Shown piece by piece: positions 25,739 through 33,214 of a stretch of DNA of 64,000 bases (positions are counted from its first letter, which is position 1; the number at the start of each line of letters is the position of its first letter). A program made the position numbers and the translations under genes. Below the pieces are notes generated by a model. It searched no databases. It saw nothing but the letters and a program-made list of their open reading frames with translations, and had not been told where the DNA came from. The DNA comes from Halobellus ruber (GTDB taxonomy: Archaea; Halobacteriota; Halobacteria; Halobacteriales; Haloferacaceae): NCBI RefSeq assembly GCF_014212355.1, contig NZ_JACKXD010000001.1, positions 581,143 to 645,142 of the forward strand, written 5' to 3'.

Positions 25739-25912
25739 TCAGTTGGCGGCCCCCTCGACGGAGTCGTCGGGTTCCCGGCCGGCGAGCGGCCCGGTTCGTG
25801 CCCCACACGCCGGGCACTCGGGGTAACCGAGTTCGTCGTACCGTACCGCATCGGTGGGATGCTCAAATCGGCACGCGGTACACTCGAACCCGGTCGGGAG
25901 AACGGTATCCAT
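25739..25912 (-). CDS. 57-residue zinc-ribbon protein
   Basis: This short gene encodes MDTVLPTGFECTACRFEHP at its start, and CxxC pairs at residues 11-14 and 33-36 (CTAC, CPAC) form a classic zinc ribbon. The acidic tail (EPDDSVEG) fits the halophilic proteome. Such small zinc-finger proteins are common in haloarchaea and some influence motility or biofilm; here there is no context to assign a role. The start at 25912 is the only ATG and lies 42 bp from the histidine kinase relic on the other strand. Confidence 0.7.
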   Translation of the reverse strand: MDTVLPTGFECTACRFEHPTDAVRYDELGYPECPACGARTGPLAGREPDDSVEGAAN

Positions 25913-25953
25913 ACGGGCACCTCGGCCGGTTCGGTATTAGTTAATCACCGGTT

Positions 25954-26122
25954 TATTCGCCGGACGCGCGGATCGAGCCCGGATACGCCACCGTCACCGA
26001 CGGCACCAGCTACGGGCTCGCGATCGTCTCCCGGACCGCCGATGCCCGCGGCTGGAGCGTCTCCGTGACAGACTGGAGAGGGCGGCGCCCGCTTCGAGAT
26101 CACCGACGTGACGTTCGCGTGA
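25954..26122 (+). pseudogene. Sensor histidine kinase, ATPase-domain C-terminal relic with frameshift
   Basis: The plus strand reads RIEPGYATVTDGTSYGLAIV from 25968, then SRTADARGWSVSVTDW. This is the G-box end of a histidine kinase ATPase domain (normally DGTGFGLAIV...AHGW). After TDW the frame shifts by one base and continues EGGARFEITDV to a stop at 26120-26122. Nothing of the dimerisation or sensor part is present upstream. The frameshift and the Gly-to-Ser change in GTG show it is dead. Confidence 0.75.
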
Positions 26123-26123
26123 G

Positions 26124-26594
26124 CTACTCCGAGACCGCGATCGCGTCGGCGTCGGCCAGTTCTGCGAGTTCCGCCGGGGCGATCGGGAACACCGCGGTCG
26201 GTGCGCCGGCGGCCGCCCACACGGTGTCGTGATCGAGCAGCGACGAATCGAGGTAGACCGGCAGGTCCGCGTCGTGGCAGATCGGCGGCACCCCGCCGAC
26301 CGCCCACCCGACGACGTCTCTCACCCGGCCCGGGGCGGCCATCGACACCCCGTCGGCCCCGACGTGATCGGCCAACCGCGGCTCCGACACGCGGTTCGCA
26401 CCGCTTGTCACGACCACCACGAGGTCGCCATCGGCGTCGAAGACGAGGCTGCTCGCGATCTGTGCGACGTCACAGCCGACGGCGGCCGCCGCGTCCGCCG
26501 CGGTTTCGGTCCCCTCCGGAAACGTCTCCACGTCGGGGTCGATACCGTACCGATCCGTCGCCCGCCTGCGGAACTCCTCGGCAGTTCCGTCCAT
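26124..26594 (-). CDS. YbaK/EbsC-type aminoacyl-tRNA editing protein
   Basis: This 156-residue single-domain protein matches the YbaK fold: an N-terminal helix, then AAVGCDVAQIASSLVFDADG, VVTSGANRVSEPRLA, GWAVGGVPPICHD (the GG-PP loop) and LLDHDTVWAAAGAPTAVFPI. Known members hydrolyse mischarged tRNA, such as Cys-tRNA-Pro or Ala-tRNA-Pro. The start at 26594 begins the conserved part; a second ATG nine codons upstream is the alternative. Confidence 0.88.
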   Translation of the reverse strand: MDGTAEEFRRRATDRYGIDPDVETFPEGTETAADAAAAVGCDVAQIASSLVFDADGDLVVVVTSGANRVSEPRLADHVGADGVSMAAPGRVRDVVGWAVGGVPPICHDADLPVYLDSSLLDHDTVWAAAGAPTAVFPIAPAELAELADADAIAVSE

Positions 26595-26740
26595 ACGAAC
26601 GGAATCCGGGACCGTCCACAAGAGCGCTTCGGGACGCCGAGCCGGGTCCGGCGACGGTCGCAGCTGCTCCGAGGGTTTAGGGGCGCCGAAAGTATCGGAA
26701 ATGTGAAAGTTTCTTCCCGGGCCAGGGGGTACTGTCGGGT

Positions 26741-27586
26741 ATGGTGGACCTCTGGGCCCTCGGGTTCGTTTTCCTCGCGGGACTTCTCACCGCGTTGGCG
26801 ACGGGGATCGGCGCCGTCCCCTTTCTCATCTTCTCGGAGGTGAGCGACCGCTGGAACGTCGCGCTCTGGGGGGTCGCCTCCGGGATTATGCTCTCGGCGT
26901 CGGTGTTCGGGCTGGTGTTCGAGGCGCTCGGCCCGTCCGTTCGCGTGTCCTCGCAGGGGGTTTCGGTTACGAGCGTCCCACAGCGGGTGTGGCTCCTCCT
27001 CGTGGGTGGACTGCTCGCGGGCGCCGTCGTCGTCTTCGTCGCCCACGACATCATCGAGGCTACGGACGTCGACCCCGGCGAGTACGCCGAGGCGGACTTC
27101 AGGCGGTTGGTGCTCATCCTGGGCGTGCTCACCGTCCACTCCTTCCCGGAGGGGGTCGCCGTCGGGGTGTCGTTCGCCGACCTCGGGATCGCGGGCGGAA
27201 CCGAGGTGTTCGGGGTCGCGGTACCGCTTCTGGCGGTGTTTATGACGGTCGCCATTTCGATCCACAACGTCCCCGAAGGGGTCGCGATCTCGATCCCGCT
27301 CCGGTCGATGGGCGTCCCCGACTGGAAACTCGTCCAGTGGTCGGTGTTCTCCAGCCTCCCGCAACCCATCGGGGCGGTCCTGGCGTTTTACTTCGTGCGT
27401 GTCGCCCGGGAGCTTCTGCCTGCAGGGTTCGGGTTCGCCGCGGGGGCGATGATCTACCTAGTGATCACGGAGTTCCTTCCGGAGGCCCGCGAGATCGGCT
27501 CGACCCTCCCGAACGGCGGGCGGCGGGAGCTTGTCGGCGGGTTCACCGCGGGCGTCGTGGCGATGGTACCGTTGCTCCTCGTGTAG
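26741..27586 (+). CDS. ZIP-family metal cation transporter
   Basis: This 281-residue membrane protein has about eight hydrophobic segments and the two ZIP metal-site helices: VHSFPEGVAVGVSFADLG and ISIHNVPEGVAISIPL, both with His and Glu ligands. It probably imports zinc or another divalent metal. The family also includes members with the opposite or broader role, so the ion is uncertain. A palindromic repeat starts 18 bp after the stop. Confidence 0.9.
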   Translation: MVDLWALGFVFLAGLLTALATGIGAVPFLIFSEVSDRWNVALWGVASGIMLSASVFGLVFEALGPSVRVSSQGVSVTSVPQRVWLLLVGGLLAGAVVVFVAHDIIEATDVDPGEYAEADFRRLVLILGVLTVHSFPEGVAVGVSFADLGIAGGTEVFGVAVPLLAVFMTVAISIHNVPEGVAISIPLRSMGVPDWKLVQWSVFSSLPQPIGAVLAFYFVRVARELLPAGFGFAAGAMIYLVITEFLPEAREIGSTLPNGGRRELVGGFTAGVVAMVPLLLV

Positions 27587-27603
27587 CGGCTTCGAGGGGA
27601 TGT

Positions 27604-27691
27604 CTCATACGGATCATTGTGACTACTTACCGGTCATCGCCGGAGACGGGGTCGGCGATGACCGGCAATTGACTACAACAATCCGTATCAG
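27604..27691. repeat. Palindromic element between the ZIP gene and a small minus-strand gene
   Basis: A near-palindrome of 88 bp: the outer arms CTCATACGGATCATTGT and ACAACAATCCGTATCAG are imperfect inverse copies, and the inner arms CCGGTCATCGCC and GGCGATGACCGG are a perfect 12-bp pair around GGAGACGGGGTC. The right end contains the stop codon (TCA on this strand) of the gene at 27688-27972. It could act as a two-way terminator or be a MITE-like insertion. Confidence 0.65.
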
Positions 27692-27972
27692 TGGCTGTGG
27701 CCCATCGCCTCGTCGAGGGACATCCCGAACCGCTCCTCGAAGAGCTCCTCCATCTTCTCGTTCAGCGATTCCAGGTCCGCGGGCGTGTCGCCCTGGCTGT
27801 GGTGGACGACCGCGTGGGCCTGCTGGGCGAACGACTGGACGAGGAGGTCCCCGACGACCGCTGTCGTGGACTCGCCCTGTTCGGTGAACACGTCGGCGAG
27901 ACCTTCGGGAAGCTCGATCTCCTCGGCGTCGCCGTTCGGCGCTTCGATCGTGTAGGTTTCAGTTGCAACCAT
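27688..27972 (-). CDS. Small acidic protein, function unknown
   Basis: This 94-residue, strongly acidic protein begins MVATETYTIEAPNGDAEEIE and ends with a His-rich GHSH tail. The centre has AVVHHSQGDTPADLESL and a helix of Glu/Phe (KMEELFEERFGMSLDEA). It looks like a conserved haloarchaeal protein without known role. The last codons and the stop are supplied by the palindromic element next to it, which may have altered the original C-terminus. Confidence 0.7.
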   Translation of the reverse strand: MVATETYTIEAPNGDAEEIELPEGLADVFTEQGESTTAVVGDLLVQSFAQQAHAVVHHSQGDTPADLESLNEKMEELFEERFGMSLDEAMGHSH

Positions 27973-28073
27973 ACTGGTACTGTGGCGGCTCGGCTTAAGG
28001 GTCTGTGGGAATCGGGCGCGGGCGGGACATCACAGCGTTCGGGGACCGTGACACCTCCGTCGAGCGACCCGTC

Positions 28074-29507
28074 TCAATCGCCCACGTTCGGCCGGTAGTC
28101 CCGGCTGATAGCCTTCCAGCGGTTCGACCGGAACCGCCGGAGGTTCACCACCATCGGCACCGCCGTCTCCGCGAGCAGCGCGAGCAACAGCCCGCCGATC
28201 CCGAGGGCGGGCACGACGGTGCCGAGCCACGCGAGCGGCACCGCGGCGAGGTACAGCCCCGACAGCGCGGCGACGAACGGCACCCGCGTATCACCCGCGC
28301 CCCGGAGCGCGCCGGTGACAGACCCGTCGATCCCGAGCGCGACGACGCTCACCGCCGCGACCCGGACGAACTGCGCCGACAGCTCCCGGTTGGCCGGGTC
28401 GTCGACGAAGATCCCCGCGATCGGGTCGCCGAACGCCACGACCACCGCCGCCGCGATCACGTACACCAGCGCCGACAGCCGGACGATCCCCCAGCCGTAG
28501 GCCTCGGCTTCGCCCTCCGCGCCCCCGCCGAGCTCCTGGCCCACGAGCGTCGAGGCGGCGATCGAAAAGCCCCACGAGAAGCTCCCGAGCAGCGCCCGGA
28601 CCTGGCGCCCGACGCCGATGGCGGCCACGGCCACCGGACCGAACGTCGCGGCGATCGCCAGCAGGGGAAACACCACGAGCCCCTGTGCGGCCCGGCGGGC
28701 GACGAGTGGGGCCGAAACCGACCCGATCTGCCGGAGGAGGTCGGCGTCCATCCAGGGGCCGGATCGGGTGAGGGGGACGGGACTGGCCCCCCGGCCGCGG
28801 ACGTAGTTCCGGCCCATCATCCCCCACGCGAACACGACAGTCACCAGGGCGGTCGCGAGCGTCGTCCCGAGCGCCGCGCCCGCGACGCCCATATCCAGCC
28901 CTAAAACGAACCCCGCCGACAGCGCGATGTTGGCGACCGCGCCGCCGGCCCGGACCACCATCGGCGTCACGGTGTCGCTCACGCCCGCGTACGTGCGACT
29001 GGCGATCAGGTTCAGATACTCGAACAGTAGCCCGGGCGCCACGACGGCGAGGTACGTCGCGCCGTAGCCGATGCTCGCGGGGTCCTCGCCGAGGAGCCCC
29101 ACCAGCGGTTCGGCGGCGACGCCGAGGACCGTCGCCGCCGGAACCCCGACCACGACCGCGAGCAGCACGCTCAGCCGGACGACCGTGGACGCGCGGCCGA
29201 CGTCGTCGCCGCCGTAGTTCTGCGAGACCAGCGAGACCGTGCCGCCGGCCAGTCCGATCGCGAGGAACTTCGCGACCGTCCAGAAGGCGTTCGCGAGCGT
29301 CAGCCCCGCGACGGCCGCCGGACCGAGTACGATGCCGACGAGCGCCAGGTCGACCGTCCGCTTGGACATGATCGCGAAGCCGGTGACGATCCGCGGCCAC
29401 GCCAGATCGACCGTCGCGTGGAGCCGCGGCTCCTCGATGACGCCTGCGTTCGCGAGGCTCCGGGCGAGTGCCGACCCGGTTCGGCGGAGCCGTGACACAG
29501 TTTTCAT
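28074..29507 (-). CDS. MATE-family efflux transporter
   Basis: This 477-residue protein has about twelve membrane helices in two similar halves, as in MATE exporters that use Na+ or H+ gradients to expel drugs or organic cations. Family-like parts are ANAFWTVAKFLAIGLAGGTVSLVSQNYGG in the first half and GRQVRALLGSFSWGFSIAASTLVGQELG in the matching place of the second half. An N-terminal cytoplasmic stretch of about 35 residues precedes the first helix. Confidence 0.92.
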   Translation of the reverse strand: MKTVSRLRRTGSALARSLANAGVIEEPRLHATVDLAWPRIVTGFAIMSKRTVDLALVGIVLGPAAVAGLTLANAFWTVAKFLAIGLAGGTVSLVSQNYGGDDVGRASTVVRLSVLLAVVVGVPAATVLGVAAEPLVGLLGEDPASIGYGATYLAVVAPGLLFEYLNLIASRTYAGVSDTVTPMVVRAGGAVANIALSAGFVLGLDMGVAGAALGTTLATALVTVVFAWGMMGRNYVRGRGASPVPLTRSGPWMDADLLRQIGSVSAPLVARRAAQGLVVFPLLAIAATFGPVAVAAIGVGRQVRALLGSFSWGFSIAASTLVGQELGGGAEGEAEAYGWGIVRLSALVYVIAAAVVVAFGDPIAGIFVDDPANRELSAQFVRVAAVSVVALGIDGSVTGALRGAGDTRVPFVAALSGLYLAAVPLAWLGTVVPALGIGGLLLALLAETAVPMVVNLRRFRSNRWKAISRDYRPNVGD

Positions 29508-29624
29508 TCAGCGGCGCCCGCGGCTAATCGCTTCCGTTCCCGGATCGACCGGTGGGGACACCCACCGCGTGAATGAACTCCGGATCGCGTCAGTTCGACG
29601 CCGATTCGGCGGCGAGCGCGGGGC

Positions 29625-30050
29625 CTACGCGCCGTCGACGAGCGCCTCCCACCGGTCGACGCCCGCCTCGGCGACCTCGCGGTCCTGCGAGACCGCTCCG
29701 CCGGAGACGCCGATCGCGCCGACGACCTCGCCGTCGCGTTCGAGCGGGTAGCCGCCGCCGAAGATCACGATCCGACCTTCGTCGGTGGTCTGGAGCCCGT
29801 ACAGGGAGTTCCCCGGTTCGGACGGCTCCGCGAGCTCGTGGGTCGGCATGTCGAGCGCCGCCGACGTGTACGCCTTGTTCCGGGAGATCGATACCGACGC
29901 CAGCCACGCGCCGTCCATCCGGTGTTGTGCGACCAGGTTCCCCTCGTCGTTGGCCACCGTGATGACCATCGGGTTGTCGATCTCGTTGGCCTTCTCCTCG
30001 GCGGCCGCGATCAGTTCTTTCGCCTCGTCGAGTGTGACTCTGTCAACCAT
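29625..30050 (-). CDS. GlcG/HbpS-family protein
   Basis: This 141-residue single-domain protein shows the GlcG/HbpS (DUF336) pattern: VTLDEAKELIAAAEEKANEI, MVITVANDEGNLVAQHRMDGA, SRNKAYTSAA, and a C-terminal GGYPLERDGEVVGAIGVSGG. Family members bind heme or cobalamin-type ligands, or assist sensor systems. No partner gene is adjacent. The ATG at 30050 was chosen at the conserved MVDRVTLDEA. Confidence 0.88.
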   Translation of the reverse strand: MVDRVTLDEAKELIAAAEEKANEIDNPMVITVANDEGNLVAQHRMDGAWLASVSISRNKAYTSAALDMPTHELAEPSEPGNSLYGLQTTDEGRIVIFGGGYPLERDGEVVGAIGVSGGAVSQDREVAEAGVDRWEALVDGA

Positions 30051-30212
30051 AATTGGATTCCGCAACCGCAACAGCATCTGCTCGTCGAGGCGGGCTAAAC
30101 GACGTGGGGGAATACTACTGACTATTAAATTATCACCGAAACAACAACCGTCGCGGTTGCGGACGTGGACGATCTGTCAGGACAAGTATAATAAACCCAT
30201 ATTCTTTCACAG

Positions 30213-30292
30213 GTGGCCGTACCGAACATCTGAGCCGAGCATCGCCGCGCGTCGCGCGGCGTTGACCGCTCGCTACTGGCGAGCGGTTTTTT
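30213..30292 (+). ncRNA. Candidate small RNA with intrinsic-type terminator
   Basis: On the plus strand a TATAATA at 30187-30193 stands about 25 bases before 30213. Downstream come a hairpin with an 8-bp stem and GTC loop (30243-30261), and then a 9-bp stem ACCGCTCGC/GCGAGCGGT with a five-base loop, followed directly by TTTTTT (30287-30292). No plus-strand gene precedes this terminator-like structure, so it would end a short independent transcript of about 80 nt. This is inference from layout only. Confidence 0.35.
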
Positions 30293-30324
30293 GTCCAGAT
30301 TTTTTCTGCGGGTTGAGCGCCGTC

Positions 30325-30372
30325 ACCAGAACGCGGTGCGTTCTGGTTGGCTTACGAGAGCGTAGCTCTCGT
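30325..30372. repeat. Twin triplet-loop hairpin downstream of trxB
   Basis: Two perfect inverted repeats stand in tandem: ACCAGAACGC-GGT-GCGTTCTGGT (10-bp stem, 30325-30347) and ACGAGAGC-GTA-GCTCTCGT (8-bp stem, 30354-30372), separated by TGGCTT. The three-base loops and the close pairing match 1686-1725 and 7827-7872. In this copy and the first, GGCT lies between the hairpins and an AACGCCG follows. Confidence 0.6.
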
Positions 30373-30416
30373 GAACGCCGGAGGCGGCGCGAGGCCCGCA
30401 ATAAAAAAGATGGGTG

Positions 30417-31484
30417 TTAGTCGTCGCTCTCGGCGGCCGCCACGTCGCCACTCGCTTCGGCCCGCGCGTCGCGCTCCAACTCTTCGAGGTAGTCGTCGGC
30501 GTCGAGGGCGGCCTTCACGCCCATCCCGCCGGCGGTCGAGGCCTGCTGGTAGTGGAAGTCGACCACGTCGCCGGCGCCGAAGATGCCGTCGACGTCGGTG
30601 GCGGTCTGCCCGCCGCCGGTGCCGCCCTGCGTCCGGATGTACCCCGCGTCGTCGAGGTCGACGCCGGTCCCCTCCAGGTACTCGGTGTTCGGGGTGTGGC
30701 CGATGGCGTAGAACACCGCGCCGGCCTCGAACTCGACGGTCTCGGTGTCGGGGTCGTCGAGCTTCTCCTTGGGGTGGCCCTCGGGGTGAGAGACAAGCGT
30801 CACGTGGTCGAGGCCCGCCTCCCTGCTGCCGTGGAGTTCGGTCACCTCGGTGTTGCGCATGATCTCGATCTCGCCGTCCTCGACCTTCTCCGTCACGCGG
30901 TCGATCCAGTAGTCCTCCGCGCGGAACTCCTCGCGGCGGTGGGCGATGTAGACGGTGTCTGCGAACTTGGTGAGGAAGTTCGCCTCCTCCATCGCGGCGT
31001 CGCCGCCGCCGACGACGAGGATGTCCTCCCCGCGGAAAAAGGCGCCGTCGCAGGTCGCACACGTCGAGAGGCCGTACCCCATCAGTTCGTCCTCGCCGGG
31101 GATCCCGAGCGTCCGCGCCGAGGCACCCGAGGCCGCGATGACGGCGTCGGCGGTGTAGACGTCGCCGTTGTTCAGGGTCACGGTGAACGGGCGCTCACCC
31201 GTCTCGACGTCTTCGACGATCCCGTTTTCGATGTCGGCGCCGAAGCGCTCGGCCTGGGACTTCATGTTCTGGATGAGCTCCGGGCCGGAGATCCCCTCCG
31301 GGAAGCCCGGGTAGTTGTCGACCTCGGTGGTGAGCGTGAGCTGACCGCCCGGCTCGTCACCCTCGAAAACCAGGGGATCGTTGTTCGAGCGCCCGGCGTA
31401 GATCGCGGCCGACAGCCCCGCGATCCCCGAACCGGCGACGATGAGCGGTCGGTGGTCGACGACCTCGTCGGCGTCCGTTTTCAT
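30417..31484 (-). CDS. trxB: Thioredoxin-disulfide reductase (NAD(P)H, FAD)
   Basis: This 355-residue two-domain flavoprotein has the N-terminal FAD site PLIVAGSGIAGLSAAIYAGR, the redox motif CATC within GLSTCATCDGAFF, the second dinucleotide site ILVVGGGDAAMEEANFL, and the C-terminal VDGIFGAGDV. It reduces thioredoxin disulfides in the cytoplasm. The C-terminus carries an extra acidic tail (ERDARAEASGDVAAAESDD) beyond the usual end. A T-rich stretch on the coding strand follows the stop closely. Confidence 0.93.
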   Translation of the reverse strand: MKTDADEVVDHRPLIVAGSGIAGLSAAIYAGRSNNDPLVFEGDEPGGQLTLTTEVDNYPGFPEGISGPELIQNMKSQAERFGADIENGIVEDVETGERPFTVTLNNGDVYTADAVIAASGASARTLGIPGEDELMGYGLSTCATCDGAFFRGEDILVVGGGDAAMEEANFLTKFADTVYIAHRREEFRAEDYWIDRVTEKVEDGEIEIMRNTEVTELHGSREAGLDHVTLVSHPEGHPKEKLDDPDTETVEFEAGAVFYAIGHTPNTEYLEGTGVDLDDAGYIRTQGGTGGGQTATDVDGIFGAGDVVDFHYQQASTAGGMGVKAALDADDYLEELERDARAEASGDVAAAESDD

Positions 31485-31803
31485 ACTGGTACCTTCGGGA
31501 GAGGGACTCTTTTACGTTCCGCTGTCGTGCGGCGCCCCGACAATCCACGGACGGCAGCCACCGTGGGACGGACCGGTTCCGGACTCGGGACGCCACGAAG
31601 CGTACGCCGCGGACCGTCCGTTCGGTCGGGAGAGCGGTCGTCTGTCGTTCGCGAACCTCCGTTACCGCACCGAAACCTCCGACACGGGGACGATGGCCTG
31701 TCCGTCCCGTCTCCGTCGGGGTCCCGTCCGGCCTCGTCATCTCGCATTGCGTATGTTCGTCGGAGCATTTATTGTACGACAGTATCTCGGTCTATCGTAA
31801 CTT
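31485..31803 (+). promoter_or_regulatory. Divergent intergenic region with promoter of the liv operon
   Basis: There is no gene in these 319 bases. A TATA-like CATTTATTG at 31767-31775 lies about 30 bases before the GTG start of livH at 31804, which suggests a nearly leaderless transcript. The part next to trxB holds TTTTACG at 31510, about 27 bases upstream of its start in the other direction. The middle is GC-rich with no clear signal. Confidence 0.5.
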
Positions 31804-33210
31804 GTGCCGCCGGATACTGCACTCCTACAAGCTATCGTAAACGGCATCGCAACGGGGAGTATGGTCGCGCTCGGCGCGATCGGGCTTTCGATGGTCTACA
31901 GCATCGCTGAAGTCCCGAACTTCGCCCACGGCGACCTGCTCACCCTGGGCGCGTATATGGCCCTGTTGATAAACAAACCCGGAAACGTCCCCCTCCTCGA
32001 CGTGCTGACCACGGGCGGACAGTCGCCGACGACAGGTGGACTGGTCGTCCTCTTCGCGCTCGGGATCCTCTCGACGCTCGGGACAATCTACATGCTCGGT
32101 GGCGTCGACGCGTTGCTGGGGTCGTTCTGGCCGATCGACGTGCCCCGGCCTGCCGCGCTCGTGGTCCACGTCGGCCTCGGGGCGGTCGTCGGCGCCATCG
32201 CCGCGCTCGGGCTCCCGTCGATCATCGCGGGGATGCTGTTCTCGGGCGTGGTCGTCGCCGCCCTCGGGCCGCTGCAGGAACGGTACGTCTTCGGGAAGTT
32301 CCGCGCGAAGGACATCTCGCTGGCGATGATGCTCGTGGTGTCGCTGGCGATGTCGTTCGTGCTCCGGTTCACCGTCCAGGCGATCTTCGGCAGCACCACC
32401 CGCAGCTACTCGCTGCAGCCGGAACTGGAGCTCTTCGGTAGCTCGGTGAACATGGTCGTCGTGAAGTTCTTCGACCTGTACTTCACCGGGGGTGGGTTCC
32501 TGATGCGCATCAGCGACCCGGTCAGTGAAGCGGTGCTTTTCAACGGGTTCTACTCGTGGGTGAGCTTCCTCCTGATGCTGGTCGCGGCCGTCGCCGTCGG
32601 CTACGCCGGCTACCGGTTCCGGCGGGGCACGCGGGCGATCCTCGGGCCGTACCTGCTCGGGTCGATCGTCGGCCTGATCGCGTTCGCGGCCGTCGGGATC
32701 GTGGCGGGGACGCCCGCCTCGGTCCCCCGGAGTCCGATCTACGGTACCCGGGTCAAGCTCTCGGTGCTCAACGCCTTCATCATCGTGCTGGCGCTCGCGA
32801 TGATGGGGCTGCTTCACACGCTGCTGCGCGCGACGAAGCTCGGCAAGGCGATGCGGGCGACCAGCGACAACCGCGATCTCGCGGAGATCCGCGGCATCGA
32901 CGTCGGGCAGGTGACGATGGGCGTCTGGGTGCTCGCCGGGCTGTACGCGGGGATCGGCGGCGCCACGCTCGGCGTCCTGTTCGGAACGCTCAAGATAACG
33001 ATGGGATTTTTCATCCTGTTACCGATGTTCGCCGCAGTCATCGTCGGCGGCATCACGATATACGGCGCATTGGTCGGCAGCTACATCGTCGGGCTGGCGA
33101 TGGAAATCGGGATCTTCGCGCTGCCGTTGGGCGCGACGTACCGCACCCCGATGGCGTTCGTGGTGCTGATACTGGTCCTGCTTATCAAACCAGAGGGGAT
33201 CACGGGGTGA
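31804..33210 (+). CDS. livH: Branched-chain amino acid ABC transporter permease, LivH type, enlarged
   Basis: This membrane permease begins at a GTG with QAIVNGIATGSMVALGAIGLSMVYSIAEVPNFAHGDLL, the LivH hallmark. It ends with ATKLGKAMRATSDNRDLAEIRGIDVGQV (the cytoplasmic loop that meets the ATPase), AGIGGATLGVLFGTLKI and RTPMAFVVLILVLLIKPEGI. At 468 residues it is about 170 longer than usual LivH proteins of around 300. The surplus lies mainly in residues 55-300 and contains several extra hydrophobic segments. It is the first gene of the transporter operon, with a 4-bp gap to livM. Confidence 0.88.
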   Translation: MPPDTALLQAIVNGIATGSMVALGAIGLSMVYSIAEVPNFAHGDLLTLGAYMALLINKPGNVPLLDVLTTGGQSPTTGGLVVLFALGILSTLGTIYMLGGVDALLGSFWPIDVPRPAALVVHVGLGAVVGAIAALGLPSIIAGMLFSGVVVAALGPLQERYVFGKFRAKDISLAMMLVVSLAMSFVLRFTVQAIFGSTTRSYSLQPELELFGSSVNMVVVKFFDLYFTGGGFLMRISDPVSEAVLFNGFYSWVSFLLMLVAAVAVGYAGYRFRRGTRAILGPYLLGSIVGLIAFAAVGIVAGTPASVPRSPIYGTRVKLSVLNAFIIVLALAMMGLLHTLLRATKLGKAMRATSDNRDLAEIRGIDVGQVTMGVWVLAGLYAGIGGATLGVLFGTLKITMGFFILLPMFAAVIVGGITIYGALVGSYIVGLAMEIGIFALPLGATYRTPMAFVVLILVLLIKPEGITG

Positions 33211-33214
33211 CATA

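Larger units (their letters stand above)
30051..30416. other. Hairpin-rich 366-bp intergenic region between trxB and the GlcG/HbpS gene
   Basis: No protein gene is supported. The left half (30051-30230) is AT-rich and holds the upstream region of the minus-strand HbpS gene plus a plus-strand TATA-like TATAATA at 30187-30193. The right half holds four perfect hairpins: 30243-30261, 30265-30287, 30325-30343/47 and 30354-30372. The second is followed by T6. A run of six A bases on this strand at 30402-30408, read as T on the minus strand, lies just beyond the trxB stop and fits transcription termination of trxB. Confidence 0.6.

Noticed and set aside
26728-26742. TACTGTCGGGTAT before the ZIP gene resembles the end of the MITE-like elements.
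   Set aside because: Only one end-like sequence of about 12 bases is present, no inverted partner or central palindrome follows, and the DNA is plainly the leader of the ZIP gene. Probably chance.
31441-31800. 119-codon frame in the trxB-livH gap.
   Set aside because: Overlaps the trxB start on the other strand, lacks acidic composition and shows no family pattern; treated as non-coding.
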